Shown here one piece after another: positions 1-7,666 of a stretch of 16,537 bases of DNA (position 1 is the stretch's first letter; every line of letters begins with the position of its first letter). The position numbers and the translations under genes were made by a program. Below the pieces are notes generated by a model. It ran no database searches. It saw nothing but the letters and a program-made list of their open reading frames with translations, and was not told the origin of the DNA. Source of the stretch: Bacteroidota bacterium (GTDB taxonomy: Bacteria; Bacteroidota; Bacteroidia; B-17B0; B-17BO); the NCBI GenBank assembly GCA_947462425.1, contig CANHPI010000017.1:1-16537 (forward strand). The letters are read 5' to 3'.

Positions 1-507
1 GTAAAAACAAATCCAAAACCTGCCTTGATGGGTGGAATGTGGGTTCAGATAAAAATAAGTAAAAGTTGGGTTATGCAGGCTGAACTATATGAAATTGGCA
101 AAGGAACAGGCGGAGTCCGACAAGGTTATGGCGATTATTTTTTACGTCTATCTTACTTTGAAGTACCAATCCTCTTTCAATATAACAAGCAAAATGTTTA
201 CTTTGAATTTGGTCCGGCATTAGCAGCATTAATCAATACTGGAGAATATACGGAAAGGGGAGCGTTTCCTTTCCAAACAAACCTTTATCCCTTTAGTAAT
301 AAAGACTTTACCTTTAATCTAGGTACTGGTTGCGTATTTAATAAAAAGTGGCTTCTAGGAGTGCGATTGATCCACTCACTTCTTCCTATTCGAAAACAAT
401 TACCGGGAACTTCTCATCAAGTTTACAATAGAAGTATAGTACTTGCAGTTAGCCGTCAAATAAGGTTTAAAGCCTCAAGAAACAAGGAATCGGAAGACGT
501 CGATTAA
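1..507 (+). CDS. Outer-membrane beta-barrel protein, 3' part (PorT-like)
   Basis: The frame is open from the first base of the window, so this is the C-terminal part (168 residues visible) of a longer protein; the ATG at 25 is probably internal. The visible part shows alternating polar and hydrophobic residues typical of outer-membrane strands: a WVQIKISKSWVMQAEL strand, then RLSYFEVPILFQY, then YFEFGPALAAL, then FNLGTGCVFNKKWLLGVRLI. The FEVPILFQY/FEFGPALA pattern is characteristic of the Bacteroidota PorT/OMP_b-brl families, in which an eight-stranded barrel is usual. The last strand (SIVLAVSRQIRF) is followed by a charged tail, SRNKESEDVD, instead of ending on the aromatic residue usual for barrel proteins. 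Substrate or partner cannot be told. The family call is inferred from residue pattern, not from an alignment. Confidence 0.7.
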   Translation, partial: VKTNPKPALMGGMWVQIKISKSWVMQAELYEIGKGTGGVRQGYGDYFLRLSYFEVPILFQYNKQNVYFEFGPALAALINTGEYTERGAFPFQTNLYPFSNKDFTFNLGTGCVFNKKWLLGVRLIHSLLPIRKQLPGTSHQVYNRSIVLAVSRQIRFKASRNKESEDVD

Positions 508-902
508 AATGGTCATTAACTTTTTTTTGCATAACAAAGCGTTTTTCGTCTTATGGAAATTTTTCCGCCACTTACTACTAACTTATCACTAACCGCAACT
601 CGTCTATATTTTAAGGGGCATATGATATTAAAAACTAAAACCGAAACATTATGACTCTTATAGAAATTTTGCCCACATAAAATATTAATAAAAATATAGT
701 CTAAATAGAGTTTCTGGAAATTAAACCCAAAGAGATTATAATTACAGTTGAGCATATTAATCTAATAATTAATAATTTCCACTTCTATTTAAGTCAAGGT
801 AATAGATTATAGTTTTTTAGAATTGGCAAGTTATATTAAATTCAATGAGATGTTTTAGCTACGAGTTAATCATAAATTTTAATCCTAAATGCTTACTAAT
901 TT
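508..902. other. Non-coding gap between convergent genes
   Basis: This 395-base stretch lies between the 3' ends of the barrel gene (plus strand) and the AraC gene (minus strand). I see no convincing gene. A 79-codon minus-strand frame (516-755) has no recognisable domain, no clear start signal and a composition like non-coding DNA. No GC-rich terminator hairpin is visible, although convergent ends would be expected to need one. The left part contains a short 11-base tandem repeat, listed separately. Confidence 0.6.
571..592. repeat. Two 11-base near-identical tandem units
   Basis: CTTACTACTAA (571-581) is followed directly by CTTATCACTAA (582-592), matching at 9 of 11 positions. CCGCCA lies in front and CCGCAA behind. 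This looks like a decayed simple repeat in an intergenic gap. Two units are too few to infer a function. Confidence 0.4.
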
Positions 903-1832
903 TTAATTTGGCTTTACAATTTGTAATCTATATTGATGTGGTGTAACACCTTCAAACTTTTTAAATAATCGAGTAAAATAATTAACATCCTGAAATCCTG
1001 TTTCTGAACAAATTGAAGCAATTTTGTTTTTTGGATTTAGAAGTAATTTTTTTGCTCTTTTTATTTTTTCATTTAAAATGTATTCTTGTGGACTTAATCC
1101 TAATTCTCTTTTAAATGTTCTATAGAATGTAGATTTACTCATATAGGCTTTATTACTCAGATATTCAATATTTATGGAAGAGGAAATGTTTTCTTTAATA
1201 TAACCAACAATAAATGCTAATGAATTAGTATTGCCAGCACTTATATAATAATCATTTGTGTGATTTAAATTCTGAACTTGCATAATACGAAACAATAATT
1301 CCTTTAGGGTTAAATCTGCAAATACATCTTTACCAGATGAATTACTCGTACAAATAGAAATTAATTTATTTATTAATAATGCAATATCTTCGTTATTATA
1401 AAAATGATATTGATTGTAATCTAATTTCCATCCATCTTTGTCTTCCACTTTTGGGAAACTTTCATTTAAATACTGAATTGTTTTTTTTATATGTTCATTA
1501 TCAATTGCAAGAGCTGAGCATTGTGTGGGATTTGAATTGTTTGCTTCTGGAAAATCAATTTTCATAGTGGTGTTTGCAGGCACAATTACGGTTTCTCCAG
1601 GTAAATAGTCAAACCCATTTTTATCAAACAAATGCATTACCTTTTTACCACGTAACATGCTAGTTATAACAAAGTCATTAAAGGTTAGCGGAACTAAAAA
1701 TGAAGGGGCATGAGTTTCAAATACATTTAATTCACATTTTTCGAGTGTGTAGGCTGTTCTGTTTTCAACAAGTGTTTTTAAATTTCGCTTATCGGAAAGT
1801 GCAATTGAGTTTAATGAATGAATCGCGGACAT
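903..1832 (-). CDS. AraC family transcriptional regulator
   Basis: A 309-residue protein of the usual AraC two-part form. The N-terminal part (about 1-190) is an effector-binding region with a cupin-like stretch around residues 55-95 (LFDKNGFDYLPGETVIVPANTTM), as in family members that sense small molecules. The C-terminal part (about 205-305) holds two helix-turn-helix motifs: INIEYLSNKAYMSKSTFYRTFKRELGLSPQEY for the first, and the signature region KIASICSETGFQDVNYFTRLFKKFEGVTPHQYR for the second. It is transcribed away from an aldehyde dehydrogenase gene with 259 bases between the start codons, which makes control of that gene, and of itself, the natural hypothesis. The effector may be an aldehyde or alcohol, which is inference only. 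Family assignment is secure; regulon and ligand are not. Confidence 0.93.
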   Translation of the reverse strand: MSAIHSLNSIALSDKRNLKTLVENRTAYTLEKCELNVFETHAPSFLVPLTFNDFVITSMLRGKKVMHLFDKNGFDYLPGETVIVPANTTMKIDFPEANNSNPTQCSALAIDNEHIKKTIQYLNESFPKVEDKDGWKLDYNQYHFYNNEDIALLINKLISICTSNSSGKDVFADLTLKELLFRIMQVQNLNHTNDYYISAGNTNSLAFIVGYIKENISSSINIEYLSNKAYMSKSTFYRTFKRELGLSPQEYILNEKIKRAKKLLLNPKNKIASICSETGFQDVNYFTRLFKKFEGVTPHQYRLQIVKPN

Positions 1833-1878
1833 GATAAACTGTTTTGTAGGTTGTATTTATTTACATTAAGTCTTATAT

Positions 1879-1910
1879 CAAATTTATCAAAACAAAATTA
1901 TATATACAAT
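1879..1910 (-). promoter_or_regulatory. Candidate promoter of the AraC gene
   Basis: On the minus strand an ATTG (1910-1907) lies 20 bases upstream of TAAATTTG (1886-1879), fitting the Bacteroidota TTTG/TTG - 19 to 21 bases - TAnnTTTG promoter pattern. Transcription would begin near 1873 and give a leader of about 40 bases. A second overlapping TAATTTTG (1900-1893) also fits the -7 element. In DNA this AT-rich single elements arise by chance, so only the spaced pair carries weight. Confidence 0.4.
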
Positions 1911-1940
1911 TATTATTGAAGGAAGTGTAAATAAATAAAT

Positions 1941-2057
1941 TATTTTGAACGATTTGTGCTACTATTTTGAATGTATTATCCTGTAATCAATAATTTGAAT
2001 TTTAGATGCTATATATTGAATGTTTTATGCTAACAAAATCAGGATTATTATTTCGAA
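1941..2057 (+). promoter_or_regulatory. Imperfect direct repeats, candidate AraC operators
   Basis: Five similar sites in the same orientation lie between the divergent AraC and aldehyde dehydrogenase genes: TATTTTGAACG (1941), TATTTTGAATG (1963), TAATTTGAATT (1991), TATATTGAATG (2012) and, weaker, TATTTCGAAAT (2049). The first four share TAnnTTGAA. Start-to-start spacings are 22, 28, 21 and 37 bases, so two pairs sit about two helical turns apart, as expected for AraC-type proteins that bind direct half-sites on one DNA face. The repeats are visible; the role as operators is inferred from position. High AT content raises the chance background. Confidence 0.4.
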
Positions 2058-2091
2058 ATTGCCATAACTAACTTAATAATTTTATAAACAC

Positions 2092-3597
2092 ATGGAAAAT
2101 TTAGCAAAAAAACCAACGTTTAAAAACAAATACGACAATTATATTGGCGGTAAATTTGTAGCACCTGTTAAAGGAGAATATTTTGATAATACATCTCCAA
2201 TTGATGGAAAGGTATTTACAAAAGCAGCACGTTCAACTAAAGAAGATATAGAATTAGCTTTAGATGCTGCACACCAAGCATTTCCATCATGGAGTAAATC
2301 TGCCGTAACTTATAGAAGCAATATCTTATTAAAAATAGCTCAAGTTATTGAGGATAACCTAGAATATTTAGCAACTATTGAAACCATTGATAATGGTAAA
2401 GCTATCCGCGAAACACGTGCTGCTGATTTACCATTAGTGATTGATCATTTCCGTTATTTTGCTGGAGTAATTCGTGCTGAAGAAGGATCAATTTCAGAAC
2501 ATGACGAGAATACAGTAAGCATTGTATTACATGAGCCACTGGGTGTTGTAGGACAAATTATACCTTGGAATTTCCCTTTATTAATGGCTACTTGGAAAAT
2601 AGCTCCAGCATTAGCAGCTGGTTGTTGCGTTGTTGTAAAACCTGCTGAACAAACTCCAACTTCTATTATGTGTTTAATGGAATTAATTGGTGATATATTA
2701 CCTGCTGGTGTTTTAAATATTGTTACTGGATTTGGATTAGAAGCAGGAAAACCTTTAGCAACTTCGCCGCGAATTGCAAAGGTTTCGTTTACTGGAGAAA
2801 CAACCACCGGAAGATTAATTTTACAATATGCTTCTGAAAATATTATTCCTGCAACTATGGAATTAGGAGGTAAATCACCAAATATTTTCTTTGAATCTGT
2901 TGGAGATGCTGATGATGATTTCTTCGATAAAGCAATTGAAGGTGCTGTATTATTTGCCTTAAATCAAGGCGAAGTTTGTACCTGCCCTTCTCGTATTTTA
3001 GTTCACGAAAAAATTTATGAAAAGTTCATGAAACGTGTTGTTGAAAGAACGAAAGCTATTAAAGTTGGTCATCCGTTAGACGGAACTGTGATGATGGGTG
3101 CTCAAGCATCTAATGACCAATTTGAAAAAATTAAAGCATACTTAACAATTGGAAAAGAAGAAGGTGCAGAGGTATTATGTGGCGGCGAAGCAAATAAGTT
3201 ACCAGGTGAATTAGATGGTGGCTACTATATCCAACCAACCATTTTTAAAGGACATAACAAAATGAGAATTTTCCAAGAAGAAATTTTTGGTCCAGTAGTT
3301 TGTGTAACAACATTTAAAACTACTGAAGAAGCCGTTGAAATTGCAAATGACACTTTGTATGGCTTAGGAGCAGGTGTTTGGACAAGAGATGCTCATGAAA
3401 TTTATCAAGTACCTCGAGCTATTCAAGCTGGACGAGTTTGGGTAAATAATTATCATGCATACCCTGCCCATGCCCCGTTTGGAGGATATAAAAAATCAGG
3501 ATTTGGTAGAGAAACGCATAAAATGATGTTAGAACACTATCGTCAAACAAAAAATATGTTAATCTCTTATAGCAAACAAAAACTTGGTTTCTTTTAA
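2092..3597 (+). CDS. NAD(P)-dependent aldehyde dehydrogenase, ExaC/AldB class
   Basis: A 501-residue, full-length member of the aldehyde dehydrogenase superfamily, which oxidises aldehydes to carboxylic acids in the cytoplasm with NAD(P)+. Visible hallmarks are the oxyanion Asn in PWNFP (N160), the cofactor-binding KPAEQTP (from K184), FTGETTTGR (233-241), the general-base Glu in MELGGKSPN (E257), the catalytic Cys in [11 protein letters not shown] (C296, with C298 nearby) and EEIFGP (397-401). The GEVCTCPSR active-site string and the [17 protein letters not shown] end are typical of acetaldehyde/aliphatic dehydrogenases such as ExaC, AcoD and AldB. It is divergent from an AraC regulator and followed by a DUF779 gene, a pairing also known for this class in other bacteria. 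The natural substrate (acetaldehyde or another short-chain aldehyde) is inferred. Confidence 0.96.
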   Translation: MENLAKKPTFKNKYDNYIGGKFVAPVKGEYFDNTSPIDGKVFTKAARSTKEDIELALDAAHQAFPSWSKSAVTYRSNILLKIAQVIEDNLEYLATIETIDNGKAIRETRAADLPLVIDHFRYFAGVIRAEEGSISEHDENTVSIVLHEPLGVVGQIIPWNFPLLMATWKIAPALAAGCCVVVKPAEQTPTSIMCLMELIGDILPAGVLNIVTGFGLEAGKPLATSPRIAKVSFTGETTTGRLILQYASENIIPATMELGGKSPNIFFESVGDADDDFFDKAIEGAVLFALNQGEVCTCPSRILVHEKIYEKFMKRVVERTKAIKVGHPLDGTVMMGAQASNDQFEKIKAYLTIGKEEGAEVLCGGEANKLPGELDGGYYIQPTIFKGHNKMRIFQEEIFGPVVCVTTFKTTEEAVEIANDTLYGLGAGVWTRDAHEIYQVPRAIQAGRVWVNNYHAYPAHAPFGGYKKSGFGRETHKMMLEHYRQTKNMLISYSKQKLGFF

Positions 3598-3611
3598 TTA
3601 ATAATTTTATA

Positions 3612-3669
3612 AAACGAAGTTGAACAGTTTTAACTTATATTGATATGTTATTACAATTCAACTTCGTTT
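3612..3669 (+). terminator. 13-bp inverted repeat between ALDH and DUF779 genes
   Basis: AAACGAAGTTGAA (3612-3624) is perfectly repeated in inverse at 3657-3669. The 32-base spacer can fold further: TAAC (3631) with GTTA (3647), and TAT (3636) with ATA (3643). It begins 14 bases after the dehydrogenase stop codon and ends 29 bases before the DUF779 start. It may be a terminator or attenuator that lowers DUF779 expression, or an mRNA 3' stabiliser. The following bases (ATTATT) are not a strong U tract, so intrinsic termination is uncertain. Confidence 0.5.
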
Positions 3670-3698
3670 ATTATTAAGGATTGGTATAAAATGAAATT

Positions 3699-4085
3699 AT
3701 GCAAAATATAAAAAGAGTTTTAGCAACAGAAGCCGCAATAGAATTAATTACTTTGTTAAAAAGAGGATTTGGAGATTTAGTTTTTCATCAAAGCGGCGGA
3801 TGTTGTGATGGCTCTGCACCAATGTGTTTTCAAAAAGATGAATTTAAAATTGGAGAAAGCGATGTTGGTTTAGGTTACGTTGAAGGTTTTGGATTTTGGA
3901 TGAGTAAAGATCAGTTTGAATATTGGCAACATACCGAATTAACAATTGATGTGGTTAATGGTCGTGGCGCTAGTTTTTCTTTAGAAATACCAACAGGCAA
4001 ACGTTTTTTAATTAGATCAAGACTATTTTCTGAAGACGAAATTATGTTTTTAGAACCTTTGTTTTATAAAAAAGAAGAGGCTTAA
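3699..4085 (+). CDS. DUF779 domain protein
   Basis: A 128-residue protein recognised as DUF779 (function unknown) by the GGCCDGSAPMCF string (residues 33-44, with C35, C36 and C43), YWQHTELTIDVVNGRG (75-90) and FSLEIPTGKRFLIRSRLFS near the end. There is no signal peptide or membrane segment, so it should be cytoplasmic. Genes of this family often stand next to ExaC/AcoD-class aldehyde dehydrogenases, as here, 101 bases downstream, which suggests a shared role. The Cys cluster with H78 could bind a metal or react with an electrophile; that is inference. Another ATG at 3691 opens a frame of only six codons, so 3699 is the start. The hairpin upstream may reduce read-through from the dehydrogenase. 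Confidence 0.9.
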   Translation: MQNIKRVLATEAAIELITLLKRGFGDLVFHQSGGCCDGSAPMCFQKDEFKIGESDVGLGYVEGFGFWMSKDQFEYWQHTELTIDVVNGRGASFSLEIPTGKRFLIRSRLFSEDEIMFLEPLFYKKEEA

Positions 4086-4384
4086 TAGTATCTAATTTAA
4101 TTCAAAAAACAATCTTCTTAAAAAGTACAATTTCAATTTATGTAATATATGTAACCGATTTACAATATGAGACTTCTAATTAGAATTTAAATCAGTTTGA
4201 GTTATAGATATTTCAATTAAATTTTAATGAATTACTTTATTAAATCCTACTATCAATCAATTATGCGAAAACAATTATTATTTATAATTTACATTATTTA
4301 AGAATTCTTTTGCTTGATAAAAATAATGAGTGAAAATTAGCCTAGAAAAAAGTTTTTTTCTCAATTTTAAAAGTTTGCCATAAA
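4086..4384. other. AT-rich gap between convergent genes
   Basis: This 299-base stretch separates the convergent 3' ends of the DUF779 gene and the TlpA-like gene. No open frame with coding character, RNA gene or GC-containing terminator is visible. A perfect A6-G-T6 tract (4348-4360) could form only a loop-less weak structure. Confidence 0.5.
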
Positions 4385-4969
4385 TTATTTTAGTTGCAAC
4401 TCAATAGTTTTTTCTAACAATTCGCCTCTAAGGTTTTTTGCAATAATTATTCCATTAGCATCAACTAAAACATTAGTTGGAATACTATTTACACCATATC
4501 TTACTGCAGCGGCATTATTCCAACCTTGTAAATCACTCACATGAAAAGGCCAAACTAATTGATCCTTTTCGATAGCTTTTGCCCAAGCAGCTGCATTTTG
4601 ATCAAGCGACACACTTAACACTTCAAAACCTTTCCCATTTTTAAAGTTGCTTGTATGAAATTTATGATAAGCCGAAACAACAGCAGGATTTTCTAATCTG
4701 CAAGGTCCACACCAACTTGCCCAAAAATCAATTAATACTAATTTTCCTTTTAAAGAAGATAAGGTAATCACATTTCCTGTGGGTGATGCCATCATAATTT
4801 CAGGCGCTTTATTTCCTAAATTTAATCCTTCAACAATATCTACTTTTACAGTAGGAGCGGTTTCCTTAGATTTTAAAGCTGATGCAGTATCTTTTTTTGT
4901 TTTACAATGTAAAAACAAAAAACAACTCAAAAAACAAATTATTATATAATAAATTTTAATTGAAGACAT
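4385..4969 (-). CDS. TlpA-like thioredoxin-fold lipoprotein
   Basis: A 194-residue exported redoxin. Residues 1-21 are a strongly hydrophobic signal sequence; C22 followed by KTKK looks like a lipidation site, although His at -1 is not canonical and C16 (FLSC) is an alternative. The mature part is an AhpC/TSA-TlpA thioredoxin fold: LGNKAPEIMMASPTG (51-65), the redox motif FWASWCGPCR (C87 and C90), and the cis-Pro loop NSIPTNVLVD near residue 165. Such proteins reduce disulfides or support cytochrome c maturation in the periplasm; here the electron partner is unknown. It is the last gene of an operon, starting 7 bases after the murA stop codon, which ties its expression to peptidoglycan precursor synthesis. 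Confidence 0.9.
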   Translation of the reverse strand: MSSIKIYYIIICFLSCFLFLHCKTKKDTASALKSKETAPTVKVDIVEGLNLGNKAPEIMMASPTGNVITLSSLKGKLVLIDFWASWCGPCRLENPAVVSAYHKFHTSNFKNGKGFEVLSVSLDQNAAAWAKAIEKDQLVWPFHVSDLQGWNNAAAVRYGVNSIPTNVLVDANGIIIAKNLRGELLEKTIELQLK

Positions 4970-4975
4970 TTTAGT

Positions 4976-6286
4976 TTAATTATTTTTTCTGATAATTTCA
5001 GCACCAATGGCATTTAATCTTCCATCAATATTTTGATACCCTCTATCTATTTGGTTAATATTAAAAATAGTACTTTTTCCTTTAGCACTCATAGCAGCAA
5101 TTAATAAAGCTACACCGGCTCTAATATCAGGAGAAGCCATTTGTATAGCGCGCAATTGTACTTTTCTATCTAAACCCATAACCGTTGCACGGTGTGGATC
5201 GCATAAAATAATTTGCGCACCCATATCAATTAATTTATCTACAAAAAACAAACGGCTTTCAAACATTTTTTGGTGAATTAATATATTACCGCGTGCCTGT
5301 GTTGCTGTTACTAACATAATGCTTAATAAATCGGGCGTAAATCCTGGCCAAATTGCATCAGCAACAGTTAACATAGAACCGTCAATAAATGAATCTATTT
5401 CATAATGTTCCTGAGAAGGAATATAAATATCATCACCACGACGTTCCATTTGAATACCTAAACGTGAAAACACTTTTGGAATACACCCTAAATTATCATA
5501 AGAAACATCTTTAATTGTAATCTCAGATTGAGTCATGGCAGCTAACCCAATAAAAGAGCCAATTTCAATCATATCAGGTAAAATACGATGAGTGGTTCCT
5601 TTTAAAGAAGTTACACCTTCAATAGTTAATAAATTTGAGCCTACGCCACTAATTTTAGCTCCCATTCTATTCAGCATTTTACATAATTGCTGTAAATAGG
5701 GTTCGCAAGCGGCATTATAAATTGTTGTAATTCCTTCGGCTAAAACTGCAGCCATCACAATATTAGCAGTACCAGTTACAGATGCTTCATCCAATAACAT
5801 GTATGCGCCTTTTAATTTATCTGCAGTTACTTTAAAATTTTCGTTTTCCGCATCATATTCAAATTTTGCACCTAAGTTTTCAAAACCAATAAAATGAGTA
5901 TCCATTCTTCGGCGACCAATTTTATCTCCTCCTGGCTTTGGCATGTAGGCTACTCCAAAGCGGGCTAACATTGGCCCAATAATCATAGTTGAACCACGTA
6001 ATCCTCCTCCCTTCTTTTTAAATTCAGGTGAAACTAAATAATCAACATTAATGTCATCCGATTGAAAGGTATATTCTTCGTGACCTGTTTTTTCAACCTT
6101 AACACCTAAATCACTTAATAAATCAATTAATTTATTAATATCAACAATGTTAGGAATGTTACTAATTGTAATTTTTTCGGGAGTTAACAATACGGCGCAT
6201 AAAATTTGCAGCGCTTCGTTTTTTGCTCCTTGAGGGATAATATCTCCCTTTAATTGTTTTCCTCCTGTAACTTCAAAAATGGCCAT
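4976..6286 (-). CDS. murA: UDP-N-acetylglucosamine 1-carboxyvinyltransferase (MurA)
   Basis: A 436-residue, full-length MurA, which transfers enolpyruvate from PEP to UDP-GlcNAc, the first committed step of peptidoglycan synthesis in the cytoplasm. Visible are the substrate-binding QGAKNEAL (K22, N23), the mobile loop PKPGGDKIGRRR, WPGFTPD (D319, counterpart of E. coli Asp305), FESRL (R345) and DIRAGVAL (R389, counterpart of Arg397). The loop residue that is Cys115 in E. coli is Asp here (D121, codon GAT at 5926-5924). Cys-to-Asp MurA enzymes are active but not alkylated by fosfomycin, as known from mycobacteria and Chlamydia. The gene is the middle of a three-gene operon, 6 bases after the DUF4290 gene and 6 before the TlpA-like gene. 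The enol-ether relative AroA is excluded by the MurA-specific motifs. Confidence 0.97.
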   Translation of the reverse strand: MAIFEVTGGKQLKGDIIPQGAKNEALQILCAVLLTPEKITISNIPNIVDINKLIDLLSDLGVKVEKTGHEEYTFQSDDINVDYLVSPEFKKKGGGLRGSTMIIGPMLARFGVAYMPKPGGDKIGRRRMDTHFIGFENLGAKFEYDAENENFKVTADKLKGAYMLLDEASVTGTANIVMAAVLAEGITTIYNAACEPYLQQLCKMLNRMGAKISGVGSNLLTIEGVTSLKGTTHRILPDMIEIGSFIGLAAMTQSEITIKDVSYDNLGCIPKVFSRLGIQMERRGDDIYIPSQEHYEIDSFIDGSMLTVADAIWPGFTPDLLSIMLVTATQARGNILIHQKMFESRLFFVDKLIDMGAQIILCDPHRATVMGLDRKVQLRAIQMASPDIRAGVALLIAAMSAKGKSTIFNINQIDRGYQNIDGRLNAIGAEIIRKNN

Positions 6287-6292
6287 AAACTA

Positions 6293-6976
6293 TTATAATG
6301 TTGGTCGGTTATTGTTGTTTCTATGTTTAAATTTGCTTTTGTTATTCTTTTTATGACGATTTTTATTGTTTCCGCCACCGGCATTTACGGTAATTGGCAT
6401 TTGATTATTATGAGTTTTATTTTTAAGTTCGTTCGCATGCGTTAATGCTGCTGATTCATCAATAGCTAACTCATTATTTGTCATTTCTTTAAATTGCTTA
6501 AAAATAACATCATCTGTTACTGAATCTTTATTCCAATTGACATATGATTTTTTTAAATGGTTTGCTATTAATCGCGTTAGCTCTTTTTTCTCGGGTCCTT
6601 CTTCGTATGTCTTTGCTGCGTCAATTATTCGCTCAATTGTTTTACCATAATGTTTATAACGAATTTTGGTAGCAGGATAATGAACATTTTTAGGTTTAGT
6701 TGTAAATGTTTCGGCATTAGGACGAGGGTATGGTGAATCTACATCTAATTGAAATTTAGAAATCAAAAACAAATGATCCCATAGTTTATGGGTAAAATCA
6801 GCAATATCTCGTAAATGAGGATTTAACTGCCCCATGATTTGAATAATAGCCTTCGCACATTTATTTCGCTCCTCCCTATCTTCAATAGTAATGCAATGAT
6901 CAATCATTACTTGTATATTTCTTCCATATTCAGGTATCTCCAATTTTGGAAGCTGTGTATTATATTCCATAGCCAT
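6293..6976 (-). CDS. DUF4290 domain protein
   Basis: A 227-residue protein of the Bacteroidota-restricted DUF4290 family, function unknown. The N-terminal about 180 residues carry the family pattern: MEYNTQLPKLEIPEYGRNIQ near the start, CAKAIIQIMGQLNPHLRD (about 39-56), HKLWDHLFLIS and DVDSPYPRP, then mostly helical sequence. The last about 30 residues are a low-complexity tail rich in Asn, Lys, Arg and His (NKNRHKKNNKSKFKHRNNNN), which suggests contact with RNA, DNA or an acidic surface. There is no signal peptide. It begins the operon with murA and a TlpA-like gene. Two starts are possible, ATG at 6976 or at 6970; relatives commonly begin MEYNT, which favours 6970. Confidence 0.9.
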   Translation of the reverse strand: MAMEYNTQLPKLEIPEYGRNIQVMIDHCITIEDREERNKCAKAIIQIMGQLNPHLRDIADFTHKLWDHLFLISKFQLDVDSPYPRPNAETFTTKPKNVHYPATKIRYKHYGKTIERIIDAAKTYEEGPEKKELTRLIANHLKKSYVNWNKDSVTDDVIFKQFKEMTNNELAIDESAALTHANELKNKTHNNQMPITVNAGGGNNKNRHKKNNKSKFKHRNNNNRPTL

Positions 6977-7135
6977 ATTTAAAAATATAAATATACAAAT
7001 TTTTACGGCATAAATTATAGCTTATTTAATAGATATAAAAAGACTAAGGTTAATAAATCACATCAGATTTTTTATGTATGATATATAAAAAAATTTATAA
7101 AAAGATAAAAATCAAATCAATTTTTAAATAGTATT

Positions 7136-7624
7136 CTAAAATTTTCTATTCATTACAAAATCATTCATTTGATAGTTATTTCCGATATCGAAATCCTCTA
7201 CTCTATTTATTTTAAAATTATTTTTAAAGTAAAAATTAATAGATTTAAAATTTTGCCTATTAACAGTGAGTGTCAAAGATTTAGGCGTTATTTTTTGAAT
7301 CAACAAATTAAGTGTTTTAGTACCTATTCCTAGGTTAGATGTTTGTTGATTTATATAAAATTTATGAATAAAATAATCTTGCTGATTATCCGAACTTACA
7401 GAAATAAATCCTAAAATATCAACATCACTTTCAATTAAATAAAACGCATGTTTTTTTTCATTTAACTGTTCTAATAAACTGTCTATATTATATATCTTAT
7501 TCAACATATAATCAACTTGTTCCTGTCCAATAATTTCTACATAATGGTCATTCCATATTAAACGAGCCAACTGAGCAATTATTTTTAAATCATTTTCTTT
7601 TGCTATAGTTAAGTGTATATTCAC
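7136..7624 (-). CDS. GNAT family N-acetyltransferase
   Basis: A 162-residue protein with the GNAT fold pattern: an N-terminal strand IHLTIAKENDLKIIAQLARLIW, the central strands FYLIESDVDILGFISVS (about 61-77) and YFIHKFYIN, the acetyl-CoA loop NLGIGTKTLNLLIQ (about 97-110, a variant of Q/RxxGxG/A) and the C-terminal LTLTVNRQNFKSINFYFKNNFKI, the usual NxxAxxFYxKxGF region. It should transfer an acetyl group from acetyl-CoA to an amine in the cytoplasm. The substrate, whether ribosomal protein, small molecule or polyamine, cannot be told. It is divergent from smpB with 42 bases between the start codons and stands 159 bases before the DUF4290 operon on the same strand. Confidence 0.88.
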   Translation of the reverse strand: MNIHLTIAKENDLKIIAQLARLIWNDHYVEIIGQEQVDYMLNKIYNIDSLLEQLNEKKHAFYLIESDVDILGFISVSSDNQQDYFIHKFYINQQTSNLGIGTKTLNLLIQKITPKSLTLTVNRQNFKSINFYFKNNFKINRVEDFDIGNNYQMNDFVMNRKF

Positions 7625-7640
7625 AACAATTAATTTTATG

Positions 7641-7660
7641 TATCTTTACCTCCAAATTTA
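7641..7660. promoter_or_regulatory. Candidate divergent -7 boxes for smpB and GNAT genes
   Basis: In the 42-base gap a plus-strand TATCTTTA (7641-7648, one mismatch to TAnnTTTG) is followed by a perfect minus-strand TAAATTTG (7660-7653). The first would start an smpB transcript about 12 bases before its TTG codon, the second a GNAT transcript with a leader of about 20 bases. Neither has a TTTG element at the expected spacing, so the call rests mainly on position in a very short divergent gap. Confidence 0.35.
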
Positions 7661-7666
7661 ACGTAA

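Noticed and set aside
516..755. 79-codon minus-strand frame in the first intergenic gap
   Set aside because: No domain, no start signal and composition like its non-coding surroundings; it looks like a chance frame.
1379..1567. 62-codon plus-strand frame
   Set aside because: Lies wholly inside the well-supported AraC gene on the other strand.
2454..2807. 117-codon minus-strand frame
   Set aside because: Shadow of the aldehyde dehydrogenase coding sequence on the opposite strand; no recognisable protein.
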